Source: Aliterella atlantica CENA595
GTDB taxonomy: Bacteria; Cyanobacteriota; Cyanobacteriia; Cyanobacteriales; Chroococcidiopsidaceae
Length of the DNA: 64,000 bases
Direction of reading: 5' to 3'
Assembly (NCBI RefSeq): GCF_000952155.1
Contig: NZ_JYON01000002.1
Coordinates: 248,001 to 312,000 of the forward strand
Made by a program: the position numbers and the translations under genes
Notes under the pieces: generated by a model
The model's input: the letters and a program-made list of their open reading frames with translations, nothing else
Told to the model about the DNA's origin: nothing
The model's database searches: none
Part shown: piece by piece, positions 53,376 to 63,069 of the stretch
How positions within the stretch are numbered: position 1 is the first letter of the stretch
Layout of the letters: the number at the start of each line of letters is the position of its first letter

Positions 53376-56030
53376 ATGTCTGACGACACAGAAAATGAGA
53401 TTAGATTGCAGTTTTTAGAAGAAGCTCAAGAGTATGCCAAGACAATTGAAGCGAAGTTAATAGAATTAGCTAGCAACAAAAGCGATCGCATTGATGCCAT
53501 ATTACGGGCTGCCCATTCTATCAAAGGTGGCGCGGCGATGATGGGTTTCCAAAAGTTGAGCGATTTGGCTCACCGTCTAGAAGACTTTTTTAAGGTATTA
53601 AAAATCCAGCCAGACTTAATCGATCGCGATCTAGAACAATTATTGCTCGCTGCTGTCGATTGCTTGCAGCAAGTTATTAGCTACAATTTGCAGGGGATGA
53701 TAGTTGACGAACAATGGTTAGCAAGTCAAGCTTATCCACTTTTTGACCAACTAGATCGACTAATTGGTTCGCCTCAAGCCGAAGACGAGCGCAACATCGG
53801 CGGGGAAGATGGGCAAGACATGGCGGCGCTGATCTTTGAAACAGAAGTTGAAGATTATTTGCAGCGCTTAGAATCATTGCTGGTGAATCCCCAAGAAAAT
53901 GATTTACTACCAGAAATTTCCTCAATGGCGCAGGATTTGGGCAGTTTTGGCGAAATGCTACAGTTAAATGCCTTTGCCAAGCTGTGCGCGTCTATTTCGC
54001 AGCAATTAGCAGATACTCCAGAGCAAGTAGTAAGTATTGCAGAGCAAGCCTTGCAAGCATGGCGGCGATCGCAAGCGATAATTTTAGTTGGCGAAATCCA
54101 AGCTCTACCTACTTCGCTCAATTTAGATGCAGAAGCCCAAGAACCAGATTCAGAACTGTTTTTAGCAGATTTCGATCTGACAAATCTAGATGCTGAAGTC
54201 GAACAACTAGCATCTTCAGCTAAGACACTTAGCTTACCTGGCGCAAATAACTCAGCAGAAGCTCAAGAATATCAAGAAAGTACCGTACGAGTACCGACAA
54301 AACTACTAGAGCGGTTAAACGATTGGTTTGGCGAACTAACTATTGCTCGTAATGGCATCAACATCTATGTAGAACGCCTGCATAGCCTAAATAAATTGCT
54401 AGAGCGCAGAGTCCAAGCAGTCGAAAAAGAGCGGATTATGCCTGTGGGCGAATTGCCAACTACCCAGAGCGTAGAAGCATCTGAAGCTATGCTGCAAGCT
54501 TTAGTTCAATTGCAAGAAGTTAAAGACGATATCGAACTTACCTTAGAAGAAAGCGATCGCGCAGTTAGCGACTTAAACCGCGTCGCTAAACAATTGCAAA
54601 CTAGCTTAACTCAAGTGAGAATGCGACCTTTTGCCGACTTGGTAGCTAGGTTCCCCCGCTTTATTCGCGAACTGTGTTTAGAGTATGGCAAAAACGCTCA
54701 ATTAAAAGTTATTGGCGAACAAACTTTAATCGAGCGAACTATTTTAGAAGCTTTAAATAACCCTTTGATGCACTTACTGCGTAATGCTTTCGATCATGGC
54801 ATTGAACCAGTGGAAATTCGCCAGGCTAGTGGCAAACCAGAAGTAGGGTTAATTGAAATTAAAGCTGTTTACCAAGGCAATCAAACTTTAATTACGGTTA
54901 AAGATGATGGTGGAGGTATTAATTTAGAGCAAATTCGCACTAAAGCGCAACAATTGGGTATTGACTCCAATATCAGCGATGAAAAGTTGTTAAGTTTAAT
55001 TTTTGAGCCGGGTTTTAGCACCGCAAACCAAGTTACAGCCTTATCTGGTAGAGGTGTAGGGATGGATATCGTGCGGACTAACCTCAGACAAATTCGCGGC
55101 GATATTAAGGTTGATACGCAGTTGGGAGTGGGGACAACCTTTACTTTAAGCGTTCCGTTTACGCTGTCCGTCATGCGCGTAATTGCGATCGAAATTAACT
55201 CTCTGCTGCTGGCTTTTCCTTCTGAAGCTATTCGTGAGGTACTATTATTTAGTGCGTCACAGTTTTGTGAAATTGCTGGTAATGAAGCGATTAGTTGGGA
55301 AGGACGGATCGCTCCGTTAATTCGGCTGGAGGAGTGGTTGAAAGTTCGCCATCTTCCTCAAAAAGCTGCTGAGAGTAAGCTGCTAGCGCCAGAACCAACA
55401 GTATTAACAATCGAACGCGAAAACGAGTGGGTAGGATTGCTAGTCGAGCGTTCTTGGAAAGAACAAGAAGTTGCTATTCGCCAAGTTGAACCAGGAATTG
55501 AGATGCCAACTGGCTTTAGTAGCTGTGCGATTTTAGGTGATGGTAGAGTTGCGCCGCTAGTTGATGTACCTCAACTGCTAGATTGGATTAATAATTTCGG
55601 ACAATCGGGCGATCGCCCACTGGAGACTCCTACACGCGAAACAGAAGGCGAAGCTAAAGATACAATTTTGGTAGTAGATGACTCAATTAATGTTCGGCGC
55701 TTTTTGTCTTTGACTCTAGAAAAAGCTGGCTATCGCGTCGAACAAGCGCAAGATGGGTTATCTGCACTAGAAAAGCTGTCTGCTGAACTACCAATTAAAG
55801 CTGTAATTTGCGATTTGGATATGCCTAATCTGGATGGTTTTGGCTTATTAGCGCGTGTCAAATCTAATCCTGCTTTTGCTAGGCTACCTATAGCGATGCT
55901 AACTTCTCGCAGCGGGCAAAAAGATCGTCAAACAGCGATGCAGTTAGGCGCAACAGCTTATTTTGCTAAACCTTATAACGAACATGAGTTGCTGCAAACT
56001 CTCAAGCAAATGTTGCATAAACGATCGTAA
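53376..56030 (+). CDS. pixL: CheA-like hybrid histidine kinase with C-terminal receiver (PixL-like)
   Basis: The 884-residue protein has an Hpt domain with phosphoacceptor His47 (AAHSIKGGAAMMG), a second degenerate Hpt-like helical region (about 145-240), and a dimer/linker helix region. A CheA ATPase domain follows (about 420-580; NNPLMHLLRNAFDHGIE, GRGVGMDIVRTNL), then a CheW-like regulatory domain (about 590-740) and a receiver (about 755-880; VVDDSINVRRFL, CDLDMPNLDG, FAKPYNEHEL). This is the PixL/HmpE-type architecture of cyanobacterial phototaxis kinases. It lies apart from its PixGHIJ partners, on the opposite strand. Confidence 0.92.
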   Translation: MSDDTENEIRLQFLEEAQEYAKTIEAKLIELASNKSDRIDAILRAAHSIKGGAAMMGFQKLSDLAHRLEDFFKVLKIQPDLIDRDLEQLLLAAVDCLQQVISYNLQGMIVDEQWLASQAYPLFDQLDRLIGSPQAEDERNIGGEDGQDMAALIFETEVEDYLQRLESLLVNPQENDLLPEISSMAQDLGSFGEMLQLNAFAKLCASISQQLADTPEQVVSIAEQALQAWRRSQAIILVGEIQALPTSLNLDAEAQEPDSELFLADFDLTNLDAEVEQLASSAKTLSLPGANNSAEAQEYQESTVRVPTKLLERLNDWFGELTIARNGINIYVERLHSLNKLLERRVQAVEKERIMPVGELPTTQSVEASEAMLQALVQLQEVKDDIELTLEESDRAVSDLNRVAKQLQTSLTQVRMRPFADLVARFPRFIRELCLEYGKNAQLKVIGEQTLIERTILEALNNPLMHLLRNAFDHGIEPVEIRQASGKPEVGLIEIKAVYQGNQTLITVKDDGGGINLEQIRTKAQQLGIDSNISDEKLLSLIFEPGFSTANQVTALSGRGVGMDIVRTNLRQIRGDIKVDTQLGVGTTFTLSVPFTLSVMRVIAIEINSLLLAFPSEAIREVLLFSASQFCEIAGNEAISWEGRIAPLIRLEEWLKVRHLPQKAAESKLLAPEPTVLTIERENEWVGLLVERSWKEQEVAIRQVEPGIEMPTGFSSCAILGDGRVAPLVDVPQLLDWINNFGQSGDRPLETPTRETEGEAKDTILVVDDSINVRRFLSLTLEKAGYRVEQAQDGLSALEKLSAELPIKAVICDLDMPNLDGFGLLARVKSNPAFARLPIAMLTSRSGQKDRQTAMQLGATAYFAKPYNEHELLQTLKQMLHKRS

Positions 56031-56199
56031 ATAAAGTAATCAGAGCGCCATAATTTATAATTTTTGAGTCTTCATTCATGCTTGTAACCTCATGATTATG
56101 AGTAAACTTCTTGCCAAAGTAGGTAACGCTCTGTAAATTGGCAATCCGATCCCCCTGGAGTCCCCCTTGCCTGTTGAATTATGGACTTATGCAAGAGTT

Positions 56200-58512
56200 T
56201 TAGTTTTGTTCGGCTATTGGTAATAGTAAGCTATCTTCAATTTTTTGTCTGACTGCGCGGCTCATGTAACTATTAGATATCAGACAACTTACTAATAACT
56301 GGTTGGCTTCATAATATTGTTTTAACTTCTCTACCTGCTGTGAATTGAATTGCCAAGCGTAGCCAATATCACGGCTAGAGATGACAATACTTCTTATTTT
56401 CTCTAGCCAATCTTTACTATTATTTTTCCACCATATACTAAACTCAGATTTATTACTATTTTCCCTAGGTAGTTGTTGGTAAATTTGTTGAAGCTGTTGT
56501 TCTAACTCACAATCTATAATTTGCGATCGCTCTAAGGTTCTGGTGATAACACTATTAACTACTCGACTAGGTTGTACGGCACAATCAATAATGCGATCTA
56601 GTGCTAAAGTGCGATCTAGTGCTAAATCTAACGCTAAGTTTGGAGTAAGTTTATGTGTAAAACACTCGTCTAGCGCCCTTGATAAATCTAGCGTACCGCC
56701 GATTGAATTAAGTATTCTTGCCAAATCGAGGTCAAAGTAAAAAGCTCTTATTGTTGCTAGTTTATGCTCTGAAGATATTTGACTAGACTTCCTTTTTACC
56801 CAATTTAAAAAAGCTTGTAGTTGTTCGTCATCGGCTAACAAACGATCGATTTTTTGCTTCATCAACATTAAGATATAATCTGCATTTCTCAGCATACCCA
56901 CTGTCAGTAAAAAGATTTCGCGCCAACGTCTTTCAGTAATATGACTAACTAAGTCTTGCAAGCCTTGTTCTAATACTTGTGGATCGGAGCTAGCAATAAT
57001 TTCTTTAGCAGCGAAATACTCGTGAAATGTTAAATGAGAAAATGAGTATATTCCTCTAGCTCTCTCTACTAATAAACCATGTTGAGCCTCAATTGATTTA
57101 AGTACCGCTTCACTGTCTAGCTGAAGAATTTCGGCGCTGGTACTAACACTAGGTAAATTACAAATGTAATCAGCTATTTGCCTTTCTAATTCATTTTGTT
57201 TGAAAAAATAGTCTCCTCTTTGAAATGTTTTTAAGGCAATTTGGCTAAGTAAATCTTCCTTATGCTGTACCGATAATTTTTTATATATTTGTTCTCTTTC
57301 AATATTGCGCTTGGCATCCCACTTTCTTAATAATAAATTTAAGCCTTCTTTGTATAGTTCTGAAGTATTAGCTGGAAAATCCTCCATTTCTTCAAATACT
57401 AAACATAGCATTGTTAGCAATAGTGGGTTTGTTGCTAATTCTTTGATTGGTGGAGTTTGATTGATTTTATGGATAAACTTTTGACTTTTAACTTCCTGTT
57501 TGTCGCTAAACCAGTTTTTAGTAAAAGTAGTAATTTGTTCGCTATCAAAATCAGCTATTTCTACTTCAGTAAATTCTTCAAGCGTATATTCATGCGTAGC
57601 TATCCTACACGCGATCGCAAAATAATTGCGATGAAATTTGCTGCTAAAACTACGAACTTCTTGCAAGACGCGATAGCAGTCTACCTCGCGAATTTCATCA
57701 AGTCCATCTAGCAAAATTAATGCTTTACCTTGACTTAATATCTGTTCTGCTATTTCTGAATCTTCGATACCATAACTTACGAATTGCTCTTTGATATATT
57801 CGAGTAACAACTTAGTTTTATCATTTTCCGCAAAATCTTTAAGTGTGATAAAAATTGGTATTTTATTGTTTTCTAGCTTGCCCAAACTACACTGCATAGC
57901 TAAATACTTTAAAAAGGTAGTTTTGCCTGCACCTGGTTTACCTAAAACAATTAGTTTTGGATATTTGTTAACAGCTTCTAAACCGGATATTCTGTTTTGA
58001 ATAATCTTGCCTAACCCAGGGCGCTCAAAATCGTCAGCAGCGCATACTTTTAGTAACTCTTCAACTCCTAAGCGCCGCCTACCAATAATTTTTTCTAAAA
58101 TATTGACCTTGGTATATATCCCATCCAAACTAATTGGTTGAGACATATCTAAAACGCGAATCATCCCGCATTTTTGTTGAATGCTAGCGTGTTGCTTGTC
58201 TCTTACCTCTTGTACTGCTACATTGATATCGCTATACTGTCGATGTAACTGTAATTTAGCTGTATTATCGTCACTTATATCAGCAACTTCTTGCCAAGGT
58301 AGTTCTAACTTTTCACAAATATGATGAAAGTTTTCTCTACCCACAGGTTTGCCTGCAAAAAATTTTTGCACTGTAGCGCGAGATATCTCTAACTCCGCTG
58401 CTAAGTCTATTTTGGTATGAAAGGCTAGTACAGCTTTTTTAGCACGCTTGATGCCGTCAGGAGATGCTTTTAGACTTCGCCTCGCCCTTTCTGTCATGCT
58501 TGTTAAAGACAC
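56200..58512 (-). CDS. HTH-NACHT STAND ATPase, bacterial NLR-like
   Basis: The 770-residue protein has an N-terminal XRE/Cro-like helix-turn-helix (about 30-78; IDLAAELEISRATVQKFFAG), a linker, and a NACHT ATPase with Walker A GKPGAGKTTF (191-200) and Walker B ALILLDGLDEI (264-274, the DGLDE form typical of NACHT). Helical winged regions follow. The C-terminal stretch RDIGYAWQFNSQQVEKLKQY and ANQLLVSCL resembles the short NACHT-associated C-terminal domain of bacterial bNACHT proteins, some of which block phage. Here the N-terminal module is an HTH rather than a nuclease. A signalling or defence role is inferred. It stands alone with AT-rich spacers. Confidence 0.82.
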   Translation of the reverse strand: MSLTSMTERARRSLKASPDGIKRAKKAVLAFHTKIDLAAELEISRATVQKFFAGKPVGRENFHHICEKLELPWQEVADISDDNTAKLQLHRQYSDINVAVQEVRDKQHASIQQKCGMIRVLDMSQPISLDGIYTKVNILEKIIGRRRLGVEELLKVCAADDFERPGLGKIIQNRISGLEAVNKYPKLIVLGKPGAGKTTFLKYLAMQCSLGKLENNKIPIFITLKDFAENDKTKLLLEYIKEQFVSYGIEDSEIAEQILSQGKALILLDGLDEIREVDCYRVLQEVRSFSSKFHRNYFAIACRIATHEYTLEEFTEVEIADFDSEQITTFTKNWFSDKQEVKSQKFIHKINQTPPIKELATNPLLLTMLCLVFEEMEDFPANTSELYKEGLNLLLRKWDAKRNIEREQIYKKLSVQHKEDLLSQIALKTFQRGDYFFKQNELERQIADYICNLPSVSTSAEILQLDSEAVLKSIEAQHGLLVERARGIYSFSHLTFHEYFAAKEIIASSDPQVLEQGLQDLVSHITERRWREIFLLTVGMLRNADYILMLMKQKIDRLLADDEQLQAFLNWVKRKSSQISSEHKLATIRAFYFDLDLARILNSIGGTLDLSRALDECFTHKLTPNLALDLALDRTLALDRIIDCAVQPSRVVNSVITRTLERSQIIDCELEQQLQQIYQQLPRENSNKSEFSIWWKNNSKDWLEKIRSIVISSRDIGYAWQFNSQQVEKLKQYYEANQLLVSCLISNSYMSRAVRQKIEDSLLLPIAEQN

Positions 58513-59218
58513 TTGTAATTTAGATTGCTTATTTTACTTACAAATCAATAGTTTTTGCTGCGGTGAGCTAGATGCTTAGTTTAGATTACTGCTCAGAAAT
58601 CCTTATTTTATCTGCCTTCAGACAATAATCGTGTTGTTTATATTCCCATCAAGCATTTATACATTAAATTCCATTTATTAAAATTAGCTACAAGTATCAA
58701 TAGTATCGCCTTGCACTTACATAAAAGATATATTCTAATATGTTTTACCTAAAAAAATAATAGACTTTTTTTTACTATTGCACAAGTACAAACAGTTAAT
58801 CGATCTAAGTCTAAAGTCTGACTTGTAGTAACGTCGAATACTAATTTGCCAGCAGATATTTTTAAATGTAGATAATAAAACATACAATATCTAGGCAATT
58901 GCAGGCATTTATAATCGTAAACCTACAAAACACATCAATTGTAGTGGATAACTTGCAATTAAACCATATTTGGCAGGTAAACGAGCAATATTGAGCAATT
59001 AAAATCCTAATTAAGAGGTGGTTAATATTTGCAGTCAGAAGAGCGAATTTTCTAATACTAGCGATTGCCTAAGCACTGCAAGATTGACAAATCACCAGCC
59101 TAGAAATTCCCAGCAGCTTACTTACAGTATTTTTACACGTAGGTTAAAGACGACTGGCAAACACGCTAGCTAAACCTGTGCATAGTTATAATATCGCCTG
59201 TAGTTGGAGTTATCTGTC
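58513..59218. other. AT-rich spacer between NACHT gene and kdpC
   Basis: About 700 bases with no gene. No remnant of kdpA or kdpB coding sequence is seen before kdpC. The strongly AT-rich composition fits transcriptional control regions for the divergent genes. Confidence 0.6.
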
Positions 59219-59821
59219 ATGTCTATCATCCGCGAGACTTCTAGAGCTATTCGTATGACTCTAGTCCTTTGGTTGCTAACAGCACTGATTTATCCTGCAT
59301 TCATGCTGATAATCGGTCAACTTGTCTTTCCCTTTCCAGCCAATGGTAGTTTAGTGCCAAACTTAGAAGGCAAAATTATCGGTTCGGCTTTAATTGGACA
59401 ATCTTTTACTTCTGAAGTATATTTCCATCCTCGTCCTAGTACCGTAGAGTACAGTCAAGGTAAAAACGCTGCTCCTACAGGCGTATCTGGTGCTAGCAAT
59501 TTTGCTCCTAGCAACCCTAAATTAGTTGAACGCATTGAGGCTGAGATCCAACGCTTAGAGGAAAATGATATTCAACCTACAGGAGATTTAATTTATACTT
59601 CGGGGTCGAGCTTAGATCCGCATATTACAATAGACGCTGCGATCGCTCAAATAGAACGAGTAGCCACAGCCCGCAATTTATCTACTCAAGATATTGCTCC
59701 TTTAATTGCCAAACACACTCAAGGCAGATTTTTAGGTATTTTTGGCGAACAGGGAGTTAATGTCTTGAACTTAAACCGCGAACTCGATTTGCTTTCCTTG
59801 TCTCGCCAACAAGGGCAATAA
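59219..59821 (+). CDS. kdpC: K+-transporting ATPase subunit KdpC
   Basis: The start at 59219 (MSIIRETSRAIRMTLVLWL) is supported by GGAG nine bases upstream; a TTG five codons earlier is less likely. The ~200-residue protein has one N-terminal membrane helix (about 14-36) and the periplasmic KdpC domain (IGSALIGQSFTSEVYFHPRPS, TGDLIYTSGSSLDPHITIDAA, RFLGIFGEQGVNVLNLN). KdpC stabilises the KdpA-KdpB potassium pump. Unusually, neither kdpA nor kdpB is adjacent. Confidence 0.93.
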   Translation: MSIIRETSRAIRMTLVLWLLTALIYPAFMLIIGQLVFPFPANGSLVPNLEGKIIGSALIGQSFTSEVYFHPRPSTVEYSQGKNAAPTGVSGASNFAPSNPKLVERIEAEIQRLEENDIQPTGDLIYTSGSSLDPHITIDAAIAQIERVATARNLSTQDIAPLIAKHTQGRFLGIFGEQGVNVLNLNRELDLLSLSRQQGQ

Positions 59822-60156
59822 CATTGTGAGGAGCGATCGCATAACTGATAGAAATGTATTAATTTTTATGCAGTTGAGTAAATAGCTATTGGCTGTAAAA
59901 TAGCGCAAAATCAAATAAGTTTAGAGCCATGCGTCTTGAATGCGAGTTCAAAATATACATAAAGCTAACTTATATACTTATATTTGAGAGCATAAAGATT
60001 ATAAGCTAGCTCCCATAAAGGAAAAGTACATATTTTTGTTTGAACTTATACAAAAATCATAACTTATGTAAACAGATAAAAAAATAGTTAGTTTATAGGA
60101 TTTTTTGGGCAATCTAAAGACTACTAGAAGCTAGCTAAAAGCAATCTGAGTAAGTT
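59822..60156. other. Spacer between kdpC and the second chemoreceptor
   Basis: An AT-rich region of 335 bases without a gene; presumably holds the receptor promoter. Nothing specific recognised. Confidence 0.5.
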
Positions 60157-61662
60157 ATGACACAAGTAATTAAAAAACTAAATATTTTCTCAAGTCCGAC
60201 ATCTATTTTTAAAGACCAAGCTGTTGCAGGTGGCTCTTCGCGCCTGAAGATTCTCTCAGTTCCCTTAGCCCTTACCATCGCCTTATGTACCGGAATGACA
60301 TGGTATGTATGGGATTTTTATAACTCTTTTAAGAAGATTCAAACCCAAGATATCCGCATTCAACAGTTGAGTAACGACATTACCTATTTAGATGAAGTTT
60401 TGACTTCTAGCGCCCGTCTATCTGCGACAACAGGGAATAAGCGTTGGGAAGACCGTTATAACACCTACGTGCCAAAATTGGATGCAGCACTAGCCGAAGC
60501 GCAGAAATTATTGCCAGATGTCTTTAAGAGTGAAGCATTCGTGAAAACCAACGCCGCTAATGAAAGATTAATCGCAATGGAAACACGAGCATTTAATTTG
60601 GTGAATCAAGGCAATCCTAAAGCTGCTACTAACTTGCTTCTAAGTGCAGATTACGAACAGCAAAAAGAAATTTATTCCCAAGGATTAGAAGAAGCTATAG
60701 CAGGCTTGCAAAAGTATGTAGAGTCAAGCGTTCAAGCCAAATCTCAGCAAGCATTTACAGCCATAGCGATCGCGATTATATCGATGATTATTCTCTTATT
60801 TGCTTGGCTAGCTGTATGGCGGACGATGCAAAACTATTATTGGGCGCTCAGTGATGCTGGTACGGCAATTTCCACAACTTCTCAAGAAATTGCGGCGACA
60901 GTACAACAACAAGAACGAGCGATCGCCGAGCAAGCCGGATCTGTAAACGAAACTACAACCACAATGGATGAATTAGGCGCATCATCGCGCCAATCAGCCG
61001 AACAAGCACAAGCTTCAGCAGCCGGAGCGCGTCAGGCACTAAATTTAGCTGAAGAAGGCACAAAAGCAGTGCATGAAACTATGCAAGGGATGGGTACATT
61101 ACGGGAAAAAGTAGGAGCGATCGCCGAGCAAATCATCCATCTTTCCGAGCAAACAGGGCAAATTGGCGGTATTTCCGGCTTAGTTGCCGATTTAGCCAAC
61201 CAAACAAATATGCTAGCCTTAAACGCCGCTGTAGAAGCCGCTCGTGCTGGCGAACATGGCAAAGGTTTCGGTGTAGTTGCTAGTGAAATTCGCAAACTTG
61301 CCGATCAAAGCAAGAAATCTGCCGAGAAAATTAACGGCTTAGTTGTCGATATCCAAGCAGCAATCAATACTACCGTAATGGTTACAGATGAAGGCACAAA
61401 AACAGTAGATAGAAGCATGAGTTTGACGAACTCAACAGCCGAAACGTTTACAGGTTTTGCCGATTCAATTAATAACGTTTTCCTCAACAGCCAACAAATT
61501 GCTTTAAGCGCTCAACAACAAGCTGTAGCAGTACAACAAGTAGTAGCAGCCATGAATTCGCTTAACTTAGGTGCAAGAGAATCGGCTACTGGTATCAGTC
61601 AAGTAAAAATTAGCACTCAGCAACTCAACGAAGCCGCTCAGAGACTCAAAACTGTACTATAG
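60157..61662 (+). CDS. Methyl-accepting chemotaxis protein without recognisable HAMP domain
   Basis: The 501-residue receptor has two membrane helices (about 32-52 and 198-220), a helical periplasmic domain between them (about 55-195, four-helix-bundle-like), and a cytoplasmic MCP signalling domain. The conserved tip is [28 protein letters not shown]. The segment after the second helix goes straight to the signalling coiled coil ([24 protein letters not shown]), with no clear HAMP. It is an orphan, with no che gene within 4 kb, and may feed into the phototaxis CheA about 5 kb upstream or another system. Confidence 0.88.
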   Translation: MTQVIKKLNIFSSPTSIFKDQAVAGGSSRLKILSVPLALTIALCTGMTWYVWDFYNSFKKIQTQDIRIQQLSNDITYLDEVLTSSARLSATTGNKRWEDRYNTYVPKLDAALAEAQKLLPDVFKSEAFVKTNAANERLIAMETRAFNLVNQGNPKAATNLLLSADYEQQKEIYSQGLEEAIAGLQKYVESSVQAKSQQAFTAIAIAIISMIILLFAWLAVWRTMQNYYWALSDAGTAISTTSQEIAATVQQQERAIAEQAGSVNETTTTMDELGASSRQSAEQAQASAAGARQALNLAEEGTKAVHETMQGMGTLREKVGAIAEQIIHLSEQTGQIGGISGLVADLANQTNMLALNAAVEAARAGEHGKGFGVVASEIRKLADQSKKSAEKINGLVVDIQAAINTTVMVTDEGTKTVDRSMSLTNSTAETFTGFADSINNVFLNSQQIALSAQQQAVAVQQVVAAMNSLNLGARESATGISQVKISTQQLNEAAQRLKTVL

Positions 61663-61718
61663 TGCGCGATCGCAGCCTCGATCGCTTACTTCAAATCGTC
61701 AATCTAAAGCTGTAAAGG

Positions 61719-61747
61719 TAGGGTGCGTTGCAAGTCAACGCACCCTA
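61719..61747. repeat. Perfect 12-base hairpin after the chemoreceptor gene
   Basis: TAGGGTGCGTTG (61719-61730) and CAACGCACCCTA (61736-61747) form a perfect stem with loop CAAGT, 57 bases after the stop. Hairpins of the type GGGTGCGTT...AACGCACCC are dispersed in many cyanobacterial genomes. It may end transcription, though there is no T-run. Confidence 0.7.
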
Positions 61748-61802
61748 TTAGCTAATTGGACGCGCTCAGTTATACCCTGATAGGAAAGCTATTTTTTGGC
61801 GT

Positions 61803-62954
61803 ATGACTCGTGTAATTGGTTTAATTAGTGGCACTTCCGTCGATGGAATTGATGCAGTATTAGTAAATATCAGTGGTACAGAGCTAGATTTACAAATTGA
61901 ACTATTAAAAGGAGCAACTTACCCTTACTCCGAAGCATTGTCCGAGCAAATTATGGCTGTATGCCAAGGTGCTGCAATATCGATGGCAGAACTTGCTAGG
62001 CTAGATGATGCGATCGCTCAAGTTTTCGCTCAAGCTGCCTTAAATATTCAAGCTAGCTACCCTAGCGCTCAATTAATCGGCTCTCACGGTCAAAATATTT
62101 ACCACCGCCCAGCAGGAGAGATGGAGGGACAAGGGGGGTATACTTTGCAAATTGGTCGGGGCGATTTAATTGCTCGATTGACTGGTATTCCTACTATTAG
62201 CAACTTCCGCGTTGCTGATGTAGCTGCTGGAGGTCAAGGTGCGCCTTTGGTTCCCAAGGTGGATGCGTATCTGCTCAGTCACCTGGAAAAATCTCGCTGC
62301 GTTCAGAATTTGGGCGGTATTGGCAATGTAGCTTATTTACCCGCCCGCAGTAACCCCCACTGGCTTGAGGAGATTCGCGGCTGGGATACTGGACCTGCTA
62401 ATACATTAATCGATTTAGCCGTACAGCACTACTCTAACGGCGCTCAAAGTTACGACGAGGGCGGGGAGTGGGCAGCTAGCGGTACGCCCTGCCAAAATCT
62501 GGTAGATGAGTGGTTGCGACAAGACTTTTTTCACCAAGCGCCGCCAAAATCTACAGGTCGTGAGTTGTTTGGCTCCCAATATCTGGCTCGATGTCTGTTA
62601 GCAGCAGAAGCTTATCGCCTTAGTCCTGCTGATATGTTGGCGACTCTTACAGAATTAACTGTTGCCTCCATCGTACATAGCTACCAAACTTTTTTACCCC
62701 AGCTACCCGAACAAGTGCTACTTTGCGGCGGCGGTAGTAAAAATATATACTTAAAAGAGCGACTGCAAGCTCGATTACAACCAACAGTGGTGTCAACTAC
62801 CGACGACGTAGGATTAAGTGCTGACTTTAAAGAAGCGATCGCTTTTGCTGTACTGGCATACTGGCGCAATCTAGAAATTCCTGGCAATTTACCTCAAGTT
62901 ACAGGGGCAAAGCAGCAGGTATTACTAGGACATATTCATCCAGTATATTTTTAG
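61803..62954 (+). CDS. anmK: Anhydro-N-acetylmuramic acid kinase AnmK
   Basis: The 383-residue kinase opens and phosphorylates 1,6-anhydro-MurNAc during peptidoglycan recycling. Motifs are the phosphate loop [30 protein letters not shown], the [20 protein letters not shown] catalytic region with the base Asp, [13 protein letters not shown], and [14 protein letters not shown]. It is the expected length and cytoplasmic. No murQ or ampG gene is adjacent. A kinase gene follows 115 bases downstream. Confidence 0.95.
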   Translation: MTRVIGLISGTSVDGIDAVLVNISGTELDLQIELLKGATYPYSEALSEQIMAVCQGAAISMAELARLDDAIAQVFAQAALNIQASYPSAQLIGSHGQNIYHRPAGEMEGQGGYTLQIGRGDLIARLTGIPTISNFRVADVAAGGQGAPLVPKVDAYLLSHLEKSRCVQNLGGIGNVAYLPARSNPHWLEEIRGWDTGPANTLIDLAVQHYSNGAQSYDEGGEWAASGTPCQNLVDEWLRQDFFHQAPPKSTGRELFGSQYLARCLLAAEAYRLSPADMLATLTELTVASIVHSYQTFLPQLPEQVLLCGGGSKNIYLKERLQARLQPTVVSTTDDVGLSADFKEAIAFAVLAYWRNLEIPGNLPQVTGAKQQVLLGHIHPVYF

Positions 62955-63069
62955 CGATCGCGGTAGTAGTGGCAAAAATCTGGGTATCCTAAGTTCGTCA
63001 CCCCAATATCAGTCCTGCGCTTGCGGGTTGCTACTATAAACGCTCTTTCCCGATTGAATTTAGCTTCCT

